Source: Devosia sp. XK-2
Lineage (GTDB): Bacteria > Pseudomonadota > Alphaproteobacteria > Rhizobiales > Devosiaceae
Direction of reading: 5' to 3'
NCBI RefSeq assembly: GCF_037113415.1
Contig: NZ_CP146608.1
Span: 950,501-1,014,500 of the forward strand
DNA length: 64,000 nucleotides
In this document: positions 8,576 through 19,345 of the stretch, one piece after another
Numbering within the stretch: position 1 is the stretch's first letter
Layout: each line of letters opens with the position of its first letter
Notes under the pieces: model-generated
What the model was told of the DNA's origin: nothing
What the model saw: the letters and a program-made list of their open reading frames with translations, nothing else
Databases searched by the model: none
Made by a program: the position numbers and the translations under genes

Positions 8576-9037
8576 ATGGATATCCATGAACTGAACACAG
8601 CGGTCGTCAGGGCCAAGGCTGCGACCTATGTCGGCGGCGGCGCCAAAATGCCGTCCTGCCGGCGCGGATCGCATGACCTGAGCTGGTCCGATGGCGACTG
8701 GCACTACCTCGACAGCTATTTCGGCGGCACCGATTTTCTGGGCCAGGAAGTGCTCTGGCGGGCCGGGGAGCCGGTCTGGTCCATGAACTATTATGGCCAT
8801 GTGTCGCGCCCCGATCTCATCGACGCCGCGCGGGCCGGGGAAACCATCAAGGCAGCATTGTCGGCCATGTATGCCGAGGGGCGCTTCCTCGGCGGCTTCG
8901 ATTGGACCGGGCCGCATGGCCGCTATCGCGACCGCAGCGAGGGCAATGCGGCTTGCTTTCGCGGGCAGGAGGTGATCGAGGTCGGCGGCGTACGGGCCTA
9001 TGCGCTCGACTATTTCGGTGGGCTGGTAAAACCTTAG
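8576..9037 (+). CDS. DUF5680 domain protein
   Basis: 153 residues from the ATG at 8576 with GGGAGAACCCCA before it. Segments VRAKAATYVGGGAKMP, YLDSYFGGTDFLGQEVLWRA and PVWSMNYYGHVSRPDLID match the DUF5680 pattern (AKKATY, YFG, GQEVV, MNYYG). Soluble, no signal peptide. Biochemical role unknown. Ends at a strong terminator shared with the convergent rhaI. Confidence 0.85.
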   Translation: MDIHELNTAVVRAKAATYVGGGAKMPSCRRGSHDLSWSDGDWHYLDSYFGGTDFLGQEVLWRAGEPVWSMNYYGHVSRPDLIDAARAGETIKAALSAMYAEGRFLGGFDWTGPHGRYRDRSEGNAACFRGQEVIEVGGVRAYALDYFGGLVKP

Positions 9038-9049
9038 TTCGTTGAAAGG

Positions 9050-9087
9050 AAGGGCCCGGCGAAATGCTCACCGGGCCCTTGTTTTTC
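9050..9087. terminator. Bidirectional terminator between the DUF5680 gene and rhaI
   Basis: AAGGGCCCGG and CCGGGCCCTT form a perfect 10-bp stem with an 11-base loop and a GTTTTT tail on the plus strand. It lies between two convergent genes. Confidence 0.88.
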
Positions 9088-9112
9088 CTTGGCGGGGAGG
9101 TGCCTCGGAAAA

Positions 9113-10402
9113 CTAGACGATGCCGCTCGACCCCGCCGCGATTTCGGGACGGATTTCGGCGACCTTGGCGCGATAGCCCGAGGCGCGATACGTGGCCAAC
9201 AGGTCGATGGCGCCGCCCTGTTCCATGCGGGCCATAGCCAGGATCGGCTCGACATCAGTGCGATAGGCAAGGCGCAGTGCCTGTGTGGCCGCCAGGGCGT
9301 CATTGCCCTGCTGTGCGGCCTTGAGACCCATGCGATCAACCAGCAGGGCCTGAGCATAGGCGCGCTGGACATCGGCCGCCGAGAGCATCAGGGATTCGAT
9401 CGGATCGGTGACATTGTGGCTCTGGTCGAGCATGTGCGCCGGATGGAAATCGTCATAGCGATTTTCCGCATCGACCAGCTCGTTGAACACCAGGAACAGG
9501 CGGTAAGGATCGATGGCGCCAGCGTCGAGGTCGTCGTCGCCATATTTGCTGTCGTTGAAATGGAAGCCGCCAAGCTTGCCGAATTGAGCCAGGCGCGAAA
9601 CGATCATCTCGATATTGACGTTGGGCGCGTGGTGCCCGAGATCGACCAGGCAATAGGCCTTGTCGCCCAGTTCCTTGGCGATCAGGTAATTGGTGCCCCA
9701 ATCCTGGACGACCGTCGAATAGAAGGCCGGTTCATACATCTTGTGTTCGGTGTAGAGGCGCCAGTCGTCGGGCAGGGCGGCATAGATGGACTTCATGGCG
9801 TCCAGATAATGGCCGAACTGATCGGCAAAATTGGTCTGGCCGGGGAAGTTCGAACCGTCGCCGATCCACACGGTCAAAGCTTTCGAGCCAATGGTCTTGC
9901 CGATTTCAATGCATTCGAGATTGTGCTCGATGGCTTGTTCGCGCGTGGCCCTGTCTGACGCCGAGAGCGAACCGAATTTATAGCTCTGCATCTGCCCTGC
10001 GGCATCGGCAAAGGTGTTCGAATTCATCGCGTCGAAGCCCAAGTTGAAGCGGCTGGCGGCCTGCTTCAACCGGTTCGGATCGGCTTTGTCCCATGGAATG
10101 TGGAGCGACACGGTTTTCGTCGCTTGGGTCAGCTGCGCGATGACGGCGCAGTCCTCGATCTTGTCGAAGATATCGCGCGGCTCGCCTTTGCCCGGGAAGC
10201 GGGCAAAGCGGGTGCCGCCGGTGCCGACGCCCCAGGAGGGCACAGCGACGGAGAAGGCCGCGACCTTGTCCTTGATTGCGTCAATTGAAATGCCCCGGCG
10301 GTCCAGGCGTTCGCCCAGCGTGTCGTAATCGACATGGAGGTCGGCGGCACGACGGGCGTTCTCGGCTTCGATCGTGGATGGGTCGATAATGTGTTCGGTC
10401 AT
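9113..10402 (-). CDS. rhaI: L-rhamnose isomerase, rhizobial RhaI type
   Basis: 429-residue protein of the xylose-isomerase-like TIM-barrel superfamily. Metal and substrate motifs include WIGDGSNFPGQ, YTEHKMYEPAFYSTVVQDWG, LVDLGHHAPNVNIE and GGFHFNDSKYGDDDLDAGAI. It matches the L-rhamnose isomerase of Rhizobium-type rhamnose loci, which interconverts L-rhamnose and L-rhamnulose. It is transcribed with rhaD just upstream (10 bases apart). Confidence 0.93.
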   Translation of the reverse strand: MTEHIIDPSTIEAENARRAADLHVDYDTLGERLDRRGISIDAIKDKVAAFSVAVPSWGVGTGGTRFARFPGKGEPRDIFDKIEDCAVIAQLTQATKTVSLHIPWDKADPNRLKQAASRFNLGFDAMNSNTFADAAGQMQSYKFGSLSASDRATREQAIEHNLECIEIGKTIGSKALTVWIGDGSNFPGQTNFADQFGHYLDAMKSIYAALPDDWRLYTEHKMYEPAFYSTVVQDWGTNYLIAKELGDKAYCLVDLGHHAPNVNIEMIVSRLAQFGKLGGFHFNDSKYGDDDLDAGAIDPYRLFLVFNELVDAENRYDDFHPAHMLDQSHNVTDPIESLMLSAADVQRAYAQALLVDRMGLKAAQQGNDALAATQALRLAYRTDVEPILAMARMEQGGAIDLLATYRASGYRAKVAEIRPEIAAGSSGIV

Positions 10403-10412
10403 CTCTCAATCC

Positions 10413-12509
10413 TCAGCGCGGGAACGACTGGGCGTTGCCCGCATCGACATTGATGATGTTGCCGGTGGACTTGGCCGAGGCGTCTGAGGCGAAGAAATAG
10501 ATGGCTTCGGCAATGTCCTCGGGGAACACGGAGCGCTTGAGCATCGAGCGCTGGCGATACATTTCCTCAAGCCCGTCCTTATCGGTCTTGTAGGTCGAGG
10601 CACGCTGTTCCAGCCATTCGCCAGCCCAGATCTTGGAGCCGCGCAGCACGGCGTCGGGATTGACGACATTGACGCGGATTTGCGCTTCCGCGCCTTCCAG
10701 CGCCAGGCAGCGGGCGAGATGGATTTCGGCCGCCTTGGCGGTGCAATAGGCCGCGGCATTGGGCGAGGCGGCGAGCCCGTTCTTGGAGGCGACGAAAACG
10801 ACATTGCCGCCGATCTTCTGGGCGCGGAAGATTTTGAAGGCCTCGCGACTGACCAGGAAGTAGCCCGTGGACAGGATGTCCATATTCTTGTTCCAGAGCT
10901 CGAGCGAGGTTTCCTCGATCGGGGCCGAAGAGGCGAGGCCAGCGTTCGATACCAGAATGTCGAGGCCACCGAACTCAACCACGGCATGGGCGAAGCCGGA
11001 AATGACCTGCTCTTCGCGGGTGACATTAATATTCACCGGCCGGACAAAGTCCTTGCCGAACACGCCGCTCAGCTCTTCTGTTGCCGCATCGAGCGCGGTC
11101 TGGTCGATATCGGCCAGCACCACGCAGGCCCCTTCGCGCAAGAGGCGAGCGGCCGTGGCCTTGCCAATGCCTCCCGCGCCACCGGTGACCAGCGCGATCT
11201 TGCCGGCAAGGGATTTGGGCTTGGGCATGCGCTGGAGCTTGGCCTCTTCAAGCAGCCAATATTCGATGTCGAAGGCCTCCTGCTCGGGCAGGCCCTGATA
11301 TTCTGAAACGGTCGAGGCGCCGCGCATCACGTTGATGGCGTTGACATAGAACTCGCCCGAAATGCGGGCTGTGGCCTTGTCCTTGGCAAAGGTGATCATG
11401 CCCACGCCCGGGATCAGATAGACCACGGCATTCGGGTCGCGCACGGCGGGCGAATTGTCGTGCTTGCAGCGGTCGTAATAGGCCTGGTAGTCGACGCGAT
11501 AGGCGGCGATCTGGTCGGCCAGACCTGCGATGACGGCATCGACATCCGGACTGGCCGGATCAAAATCCACGACCAGCGGGCGGATTTTGGTACGCAGGAA
11601 GTGGTCGGGGCAGGAGGTGCCCAGGGCCGCCAGCGGCCGCAAATTGTTGGAATTGACGAATTCGAGCACGGCATCGCTATCGTCGAAATGCCCCAGCTTG
11701 TGGCTATCTTCGGAGATGAAGCCGCGAATTTTCGGCATCAGCCGGGCGGCAATTGCGCGACGCTCGTCCGCAGGCAGAGACTGCTTGGCAGCGCCACCGA
11801 AAATCGTCTTGCCGGCCGCTTCTGTTTCAAACCACTCAATGGCCTGATTGATAATGGCAATGGTGGTTTCGTAGCACTCTTTGGGGGTGTCGCCCCAGGT
11901 GAAGAGGCCATGGCTTTCGAGCACCACGCCCTTGGCCTCGGGGTTCTCGATGCAGAATTTTTCCAGCCACAGACCCAGCTCGAAGCCCGGCTTTTTCCAG
12001 GGCAGCCAGCCGATGGTGTCGCCGAAAATCTTCTGGGTCAGTTCCTTGCTGTTCTTTGAAGCGGCAATGGCGATGATCGCATCGGGGTGCATGTGGTCGA
12101 CAAAAGGCCGGTTCACATAGGCATGGAGCGGGGTGTCGATGGAGGATGCGCGCGGATTGAGATTGAAGGTGGCATGGGGCAGGTAGCCCACCATTTCGTC
12201 TTCGAATTCCACGCCGCGATAGAGCCCCTTCAGCGCGCGCAGCTTGTCCATATAGAGCGTGGCAAAGCCATCGAGCTTGATCGAGGCATTGTCGCCGCCG
12301 GAGCCTTTGACCCATAGAACCTCGACCTCTTCGCCGGTCAGCGGGTCCTTCTGCATGATCTTGGAGGAGGTATTGCCGCCACCATAATTGGTAACGCGCT
12401 TGTCCGAGCCGAGCAGGTTCGAGCGGTAGACGAGACGCTCCGGCTCGGACATGGACGCGGCCTTGGCGTCGTCCCACAGGTTTTGGAGGCGCTTGGGCGC
12501 GGTGGACAT
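10413..12509 (-). CDS. rhaD: Bifunctional rhamnulose-1-phosphate aldolase / lactaldehyde dehydrogenase
   Basis: 698 residues from the ATG at 12509, with Shine-Dalgarno GGGAGGAATCTG. Residues 1 to about 430 are a class II aldolase domain (NYGGGNTSSKI, HPDAIIAIAASKN, LESHGLFTWGD with metal-type histidines). Residues about 437-698 are a short-chain dehydrogenase with TGGAGGIG at about 442 and the YCTAK motif at about 588. The aldolase cleaves rhamnulose-1-phosphate to dihydroxyacetone phosphate and L-lactaldehyde, and the SDR half oxidises the latter. This fusion is standard in Rhizobium. The locus lacks the kinase that makes its substrate. Confidence 0.93.
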   Translation of the reverse strand: MSTAPKRLQNLWDDAKAASMSEPERLVYRSNLLGSDKRVTNYGGGNTSSKIMQKDPLTGEEVEVLWVKGSGGDNASIKLDGFATLYMDKLRALKGLYRGVEFEDEMVGYLPHATFNLNPRASSIDTPLHAYVNRPFVDHMHPDAIIAIAASKNSKELTQKIFGDTIGWLPWKKPGFELGLWLEKFCIENPEAKGVVLESHGLFTWGDTPKECYETTIAIINQAIEWFETEAAGKTIFGGAAKQSLPADERRAIAARLMPKIRGFISEDSHKLGHFDDSDAVLEFVNSNNLRPLAALGTSCPDHFLRTKIRPLVVDFDPASPDVDAVIAGLADQIAAYRVDYQAYYDRCKHDNSPAVRDPNAVVYLIPGVGMITFAKDKATARISGEFYVNAINVMRGASTVSEYQGLPEQEAFDIEYWLLEEAKLQRMPKPKSLAGKIALVTGGAGGIGKATAARLLREGACVVLADIDQTALDAATEELSGVFGKDFVRPVNINVTREEQVISGFAHAVVEFGGLDILVSNAGLASSAPIEETSLELWNKNMDILSTGYFLVSREAFKIFRAQKIGGNVVFVASKNGLAASPNAAAYCTAKAAEIHLARCLALEGAEAQIRVNVVNPDAVLRGSKIWAGEWLEQRASTYKTDKDGLEEMYRQRSMLKRSVFPEDIAEAIYFFASDASAKSTGNIINVDAGNAQSFPR

Positions 12510-12564
12510 CAGATTCCTCCCGGATATAGGGGCAGCATATTGATTGGCCGGAAATGGGCATAGA

Positions 12565-12605
12565 ATGACGAACACTGTCAATCAGAAACAATCATGTTTC
12601 GTCAT
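12565..12605. promoter_or_regulatory. Nested inverted repeats, candidate RhaR operator
   Basis: In the rhaD/rhaR divergent region, ATGACGAA (12565-12572) is complementary to TTCGTCAT (12598-12605). Inside it, GAAACA (12585-12590) pairs with TGTTTC (12595-12600). It lies 56 bp before the rhaD start and about 90 bp before the rhaR start, where a DeoR-type repressor would be expected to bind. Binding is inferred. Confidence 0.5.
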
Positions 12606-12693
12606 ATTTGCGCGAATGTGACGGTTTGGTGCGGATTTGTGATTGACTCTGCCCGGAATTGATGGAAGCAAATGCGCTTGAGGAGTATCAGCT

Positions 12694-13494
12694 TTGCACG
12701 AAACGGAACGCCACCGCGTCATTCTCGCCGCCGCGCAGTCCCATCCCGTGGTGACTGTGGCGGAGCTTTGCGAAGTGACAGGCTCGTCCGAAGCCACCAT
12801 TCGCCGCGATATTGCGGCCCTGGACGAGCAGGGCAAGCTGCGCCGCGTACGGGGTGGCGCTGAATCGATCAATCCCCCATCACAGGGTGGACTGGTCGGC
12901 AGGCCCTTTTCGGTCAACGAAACGATCAATATCGCGCAGAAACGCGCAATTGCCCGGGTGGCGGCAGAAATGTGCCGCGATGGCGAGCCGATCATCATCA
13001 ATGGCGGCACCACCACCTATCAGATGGTGCACCACCTGACGGCGCGGCGCATGAGCGTCTTCACCAACAGCTTCGCCATCGCCGAATTCCTCATTCACAA
13101 TTCGCGCAATTCCGTCGTCATTCCCGGCGGCACGGTCTATCGCGAGCAAAACGTCATCCTCTCGCCTTTTGGCGGCGTGGTGGCGAGCCATTTCTACGCC
13201 AAGCGCATGTTCATCGGCTGCCAGGGCATCGGCGCCCATGGCCTGATGGAAGCCGACCCTATGGTCGTGCAGTCCGAACTGGCGCTGATCGGGCAGGCCG
13301 ACGAGCTGATCGTGCTGGCCGATTCCTCGAAATTTTCGGGACATTCGAGCCTCATTCTGTGCGGGCTCGGCCGAATTTCCGCTGTCATTACCGATAGCGG
13401 CATCCGCGATGATGACCGTCAGATGCTGGAAACAGCAGGGGTCAGGCTCATCGTGGCGGACACTACGGATCAGGCCGAAGCAAACGTGGCCTGA
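12694..13494 (+). CDS. rhaR: DeoR-family repressor of rhamnose genes
   Basis: 266 residues from a TTG start at 12694, preceded by GAGGAG at suitable spacing. The N-terminus (ETERHRVILAAAQSHPVVTV, then AELCEVTGSSEATIRRDIAA) is a DeoR winged helix-turn-helix. Residues about 80-250 form the sugar-phosphate-sensing domain with GGTTTYQM and GGTVYREQN. It lies between divergent rhaDI and the transporter genes, as RhaR does in Rhizobium leguminosarum. Confidence 0.9.
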   Translation: MHETERHRVILAAAQSHPVVTVAELCEVTGSSEATIRRDIAALDEQGKLRRVRGGAESINPPSQGGLVGRPFSVNETINIAQKRAIARVAAEMCRDGEPIIINGGTTTYQMVHHLTARRMSVFTNSFAIAEFLIHNSRNSVVIPGGTVYREQNVILSPFGGVVASHFYAKRMFIGCQGIGAHGLMEADPMVVQSELALIGQADELIVLADSSKFSGHSSLILCGLGRISAVITDSGIRDDDRQMLETAGVRLIVADTTDQAEANVA

Positions 13495-13541
13495 TCTGAA
13501 ACAACGACTAGTTCCAAGACGTGAACCCTGGGAGGGACGAA

Positions 13542-14528
13542 ATGAAACTCTGGAAATTGCTGGCTGCCACCGCAGCCGCCGCCGTGTTGATAGCGACACC
13601 GGCCATGGCCGAAACCCGCATTGCGCTGGTGGTAAAGTCGCTCGGCAACGGCTTCTTCGATGCTGCCAACAAGGGCGCGCAGGAAGCTGCCGCCGAATTG
13701 GGTGACGTTGAGGTTATCTATACCGGCCCGACCTCGGCAACGGCCGAAGCCCAGATTGAAGTGGTCAATTCGCTCATTGCCCAGCAGGTCGACGCCATTG
13801 CCATTTCGGCCAACGACCCGGACGCGCTGGTGCCGGTGCTCCAGCGCGCCATGCAGCGCGGCATCAAGGTGGTGAGCTTCGACTCCGGCGTTGCCCCCGA
13901 AGGCCGCCAGATCCACCTCAACCCCTCCGATATCGACCTGATCGGCGAAACCATCATCAAGCTGGCCGCCGATTACCTGCCCGAGGGTGGCGATGTGGCG
14001 ATCCTGTCGGCTGCCTCCACTGCGACCAATCAGAATGCCTGGATCGAAGCCGCCAAGGCCGCCATTCCCGAGAAGTTCCCCGATATCAATCTGGTCGCCA
14101 CCGTTTATGGCGATGATGACTCGGTGAAGTCGACCGAAGAGGCTCGCGGCCTGATCGCTGCCTATCCTGACCTGAAGGCCATCATTGCGCCGACCACGGT
14201 CGGCGTCGTGGCTGCGGCCCAGGTGGTGACCGACCAGGACCTGATCGGCAAGATCAATGTCACTGGTCTCGCTCTGCCAAGCGAATTCAAGCAGTTCATC
14301 GACAATGGTGCTTCGCAGGCCGTGGCCCTGTGGAACCCGATCGACCTGGGTTATTCGGCAGTCTATCTGGCCAATGCCCTGGTTGAAGGCGAAGAAGCCG
14401 CTCCCGGCGCAACCTTCTCCATCGGCAAGGTTGGTGAAGTGACGCTGGACGACACCAACTCTGCCGCCATGGCTGCACCCTTCCAGTTCGACGCTTCAAA
14501 CATCGAAGAGTTCTCCAAGATCTACTGA
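13542..14528 (+). CDS. rhaS: Rhamnose ABC transporter substrate-binding protein
   Basis: 328 residues starting MKLWKLLAATAAAAVLIATP, a Sec signal peptide cleaved after AMAE-type residues near 24. The mature part is a periplasmic-binding-protein type 1 sugar-binding fold (IALVVKSLGNGFFDAANKGA, ISANDPDALVPVLQRAMQRG, VVSFDSG). The strong GGGAGGG Shine-Dalgarno sets the ATG at 13542. It delivers rhamnose to RhaPQ-RhaT. A GC-rich palindromic repeat, not a gene, fills the 177 bp to rhaT. Confidence 0.93.
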   Translation: MKLWKLLAATAAAAVLIATPAMAETRIALVVKSLGNGFFDAANKGAQEAAAELGDVEVIYTGPTSATAEAQIEVVNSLIAQQVDAIAISANDPDALVPVLQRAMQRGIKVVSFDSGVAPEGRQIHLNPSDIDLIGETIIKLAADYLPEGGDVAILSAASTATNQNAWIEAAKAAIPEKFPDINLVATVYGDDDSVKSTEEARGLIAAYPDLKAIIAPTTVGVVAAAQVVTDQDLIGKINVTGLALPSEFKQFIDNGASQAVALWNPIDLGYSAVYLANALVEGEEAAPGATFSIGKVGEVTLDDTNSAAMAAPFQFDASNIEEFSKIY

Positions 14529-14584
14529 TCTGAACATTCCCTGCGCGGCCCGGACCGCGCAGGGTACCCGCTCGCGCGGCCCAC

Positions 14585-14683
14585 CCCACCCTCAATCCCT
14601 CCCCATCGAGGGGAGGGATGCGCAAGACCGAAGCGTTTTGCCCATCGCCTCCCTCCCCCTTGTGGGGAGGGATTGAGGGTGGG
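14585..14683. repeat. Large inverted palindromic repeat between rhaS and rhaT
   Basis: A 20-base arm at 14585-14604 (CCCACCCTCAATCCCTCCCC) is the exact reverse complement of 14664-14683. Each arm itself continues into a short palindrome of CCCTCCCC-type bases. In mRNA this would fold into a long stable hairpin after the rhaS stop. Same family as at 36.4, 39.9 and 40.1 kb. Confidence 0.85.
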
Positions 14684-14705
14684 GGTATTTGGTAAAGTGA
14701 AATCC

Positions 14706-16207
<1,502 letters not shown>

Positions 16208-16211
<4 letters not shown>

Positions 16212-17188
16212 ACCGGCTTCTGAAATCCCGCGAACTCTGGCTGGCGCTGGCCATTCTCGCCGTGATTGCGCTGGTGACCTGGCGCTTCCCGCGCTTTGCC
16301 CAGCCCAGCAATCTGCTGACGATTTTCAACGACACGTCGATCCTGATGATGCTGGCGCTCGGCCAGATGGCGGTGATCCTCACGCGGTCCATCGATCTCT
16401 CGGTCGCCTCCAATCTGGCCCTGACCGGCATGCTGGTGGCGCTGACCAATGCGGCCTTTCCGTTCATTCCAGTGCCGCTGCTGATCGCGGGCTGTGTCGT
16501 GGTCGGAGCGGGTCTGGGCGCTTTTAATGGTCTTCTGGTCTGGAAGCTCAATATTCCGCCCATCGTGGTGACGCTGGGCACGCTGACCATTTTCCGGGGC
16601 CTTGCCTTCGTGGCTTCTGGCGGCACCTGGGTGAATGCGGCGCAGATGAGCCAGGATTTCATCCAGCTGCAGCGTGGCACCTTGCTGGGCCTGCCGGTCT
16701 TGAGCTGGTTCGCCATTGTCGTGGCGGCGCTGGTCTATCTCCTGATGACCCGCACGCCATGGGGGCGGGCCTTCTACGCCATCGGCGTCAACCCGGTCGC
16801 GGCGGTCTATACCGGCATCAATGTGGGACGCACCAAGTTCCTGGCCTTCGTGTTGTCGGGTGCTTTGTCGGGGCTCGCTGGCTATCTCTATGTGTCCAAA
16901 TATGTGATCGCCTCGACAGAGAGCGCGGGGGGCTATGAACTGACCGTTGTCGCAGCCTGCGTGATCGGTGGCGTGTCGATTGCCGGCGGGATCGGCACTG
17001 TCGGTGGCGCCATTCTGGGCGCGCTGTTCCTCGGCGTGGTCAATAATGCCCTGCCGGTCATCGGCGTTTCGCCCTTCTGGCAGATGGCCATTTCGGGCCT
17101 CGCTATTCTGCTCGCTGTGGTGCTCAACGCCACCAGCGAACGCAGCAAGGGGCGTATCATTCTCAAAAAGGCCGAGGTGGCCGCATGA
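16208..17188 (+). CDS. rhaP: Rhamnose ABC transporter permease
   Basis: 326-residue BPD_transp_2 (RbsC-type) permease with about eight to ten membrane segments. The conserved loop with GLGAFNGLLVWKLNIPPIVVTLGT and the GGVSIAGGIGTVGGA segment are typical. It overlaps rhaT and rhaQ by four bases each. Inner-membrane channel with RhaQ. Confidence 0.92.
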
Positions 17189-18186
17189 CCGACATGACTG
17201 CAACCGGCCGGCGCTTGCCTGATCGGCTCGACAATCCGATCAAATCCGCCGTGATGAGTTGGGAGAGCCTGCTGGTTCTGGTGGCGCTGGGCATTTTCAT
17301 CGCCAACAGCTTTGCCTCTCCCTACTTCCTCAATGAATGGAGCCTTTCTGACCTCACCTTCAATTTCACCGAGAAGGGCCTGATTGCCCTGGCCATGGCG
17401 CTGGTGATCATAACCGGTGAGATCGATCTGTCCGTCGCCTCCATCATTGCTCTGGCTTCAACGCTGATGGGGCTGGCCCTGCAATATGGTGCCGATACGC
17501 CAACATTGGTCGCTGTGGGCGTGGGTGTCGGGGTGCTGTGTGGCGCCTTCAACGGCTTTCTCGTGACCGGGCTGAAACTGCCCTCGATTGTGGTCACCAT
17601 CGGCACGATGAGCCTCTTTCGGGGTATCGCCTTCATCATTCTGGGCGACCAGAGCTTCAAGGGCTATCCGAAAGACTTTTCCTGGTTCGGCCAGGGCTAT
17701 GTAGTGTGGGTCATTTCGTTCGAGCTGGTGCTGTTCCTTGTCGCGGCCATGGTTTTCTACGTGCTGCTGCACCACACCAATTTTGGTCGCCGGGTCTTCG
17801 CCATCGGCAACAACGCGACCGCCGCCCGCTTTTCGGGGGTGCGCGTCGACCGCATAAAATTCGTCCTCTTTTGCCTGACCGGCCTGATGAGTGGCATTGC
17901 CGCGGTGCTGCTAACGGCACGGCTTGGCTCCACGCGGCCTTCAATCGCCGAAGGCTTCGAGCTTGATGTGGTGACCATGGTGGTGCTGGGTGGCGTCTCG
18001 ATCTTGGGCGGGGCCGGGTCGATCATCGGCGTCGTGCTGGCAGCGCTGATCATTGGGCTGGTGACCTTCGGCCTCGGCCTGCTCAATGTGCCCGGCATCG
18101 TCATGACCATCTTTACCGGAACGCTGCTGATCGTGGTGATCGCACTGCCAATCCTCTGGAAGATGTTCAAGGAACGTCGCGCATGA
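17185..18186 (+). CDS. rhaQ: Rhamnose ABC transporter permease
   Basis: 333-residue second RbsC-type permease, with [20 protein letters not shown]-like and [15 protein letters not shown] motifs. Four-base overlaps with rhaP upstream and rhaU downstream show a tightly coupled operon. Confidence 0.92.
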   Translation: MTDMTATGRRLPDRLDNPIKSAVMSWESLLVLVALGIFIANSFASPYFLNEWSLSDLTFNFTEKGLIALAMALVIITGEIDLSVASIIALASTLMGLALQYGADTPTLVAVGVGVGVLCGAFNGFLVTGLKLPSIVVTIGTMSLFRGIAFIILGDQSFKGYPKDFSWFGQGYVVWVISFELVLFLVAAMVFYVLLHHTNFGRRVFAIGNNATAARFSGVRVDRIKFVLFCLTGLMSGIAAVLLTARLGSTRPSIAEGFELDVVTMVVLGGVSILGGAGSIIGVVLAALIIGLVTFGLGLLNVPGIVMTIFTGTLLIVVIALPILWKMFKERRA

Positions 18187-18515
18187 TCCTCGAAAATGGT
18201 TATGAGAAGCACGCCTTCAAGATGCATCTCAATCCCGGAATGGCCGCCGAATACAAAAGGCGCCACGACGAGATTTTTCCTGAACTGGTGGACCTGCTGC
18301 ACGAGGCGGGCGTGAAGGACTATTCCATCCACCTTGACGAAGAGACCAATACGCTTTTCGGCGTCCTCTGGCGGCGAGTGGACCACACCATGGCCGACCT
18401 GCCGAATACCGAAGTGATGCAGCGCTGGTGGGCCCATATGGCCGACATCATGGCCACCAATGACAAGAACGAGCCCATCTCGACCGATTTAACGCCAGTC
18501 TTCTGGATGAAGTGA
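18183..18515 (+). CDS. rhaU: L-rhamnose mutarotase
   Basis: 110 residues of the RhaM/RhaU family: [57 protein letters not shown]. The family interconverts alpha and beta anomers of L-rhamnose. Here it is the last gene of the operon. In R. leguminosarum rhaU is followed by rhaK, but here a terminator and an outer-membrane gene follow. Confidence 0.93.
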   Translation: MILENGYEKHAFKMHLNPGMAAEYKRRHDEIFPELVDLLHEAGVKDYSIHLDEETNTLFGVLWRRVDHTMADLPNTEVMQRWWAHMADIMATNDKNEPISTDLTPVFWMK

Positions 18516-18532
18516 TCGGTCTTACGGACATG

Positions 18533-18564
18533 AAAAAGGGCGGCTCTCGGGCCGCCCTTTTCGT
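18533..18564 (+). terminator. Terminator of the rha operon
   Basis: AAAAGGGCGGC and GCCGCCCTTTT form a long stem around TCTCGG, ending in T residues, 18 bases after the rhaU stop. Serves plus-strand rha genes and probably the convergent outer-membrane gene. Confidence 0.88.
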
Positions 18565-18580
18565 TGGATTTCCGCCGGCA

Positions 18581-19264
18581 TCAGAACCGGTAATTGACGC
18601 CCAGCTTGGCGACATGGGCGTGCGCGTCGATATTTGTGGTACCAACAGTGGTGAGCGTGTTGACCGGTGCGGTGACCGTGGCGAAGTCGTAATAGCTATA
18701 TTCGGCCTTGACGCTGACATTCTCGCTGACGGCATATTCGGCGCCGGCGCCAAGGGTCCAGCCCCAGACGGTGGAGGAGAAGCTGCCGCTTGCGCCACCG
18801 GGGATCGGATCGACCGAGGCGGTGATGCCGCCGGCCGCAATACCGGCAGTGCCGAACAAAAGCAGATTGTCCAGGGCCACGCCGCCGCGCAGCTTGCCGG
18901 AGCTCAGCCAGTCCAGCTTGCCACTGCAATCGAAAGTCGGGTTGCCGACACAGGTCGCGCTACCCTTGACGTTGCTCCAGGCCAGGTCGCCTTCAACGCC
19001 GAGGACGAAGGAGCCATACTGCGCATTGGCGCCGATCGTGCCACCCAGGAGCGCGCCCTCGACATTGATCGGTGTCACGTCGCTGGTGGGACGCCCTGCG
19101 CCATATCCGGCGAACACGCCGGCATAAAAGCCGTTCCAGTCCATGGCCTGGCTGGGGATGTCATAGAGGGGCGGAAAATCCTGAATGAGGTCGGCGGCGT
19201 GGGCCGCCGAGGAACAGGCTGCGGTGGCAATTATTGCCGTGAGTATCTTGCTGAATTTATGCAT
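18581..19264 (-). CDS. Omp25/Omp31-like outer-membrane beta-barrel protein
   Basis: 227 residues from the ATG at 19264 with GGGGG before it. The signal peptide MHKFSKILTAIIATAACSSA is cleaved near AAHAAD. WNGFYAGVFAGYGAG and a final LGVNYRF (terminal aromatic) are hallmarks of small outer-membrane porin-like barrels (OmpA beta-barrel / Omp25-Omp31) of Hyphomicrobiales. Probably an eight-stranded structural protein. Two cysteines in the middle (CVGNPTFDC) could form a disulfide. Confidence 0.88.
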   Translation of the reverse strand: MHKFSKILTAIIATAACSSAAHAADLIQDFPPLYDIPSQAMDWNGFYAGVFAGYGAGRPTSDVTPINVEGALLGGTIGANAQYGSFVLGVEGDLAWSNVKGSATCVGNPTFDCSGKLDWLSSGKLRGGVALDNLLLFGTAGIAAGGITASVDPIPGGASGSFSSTVWGWTLGAGAEYAVSENVSVKAEYSYYDFATVTAPVNTLTTVGTTNIDAHAHVAKLGVNYRF

Positions 19265-19345
19265 TTTAACCCCCAATTATGGTGAAGGCAAAGTGCATAA
19301 GCTTGGTTAATCAAATGCTTATCGCGCCGATCTTTCAGTAAAAAG

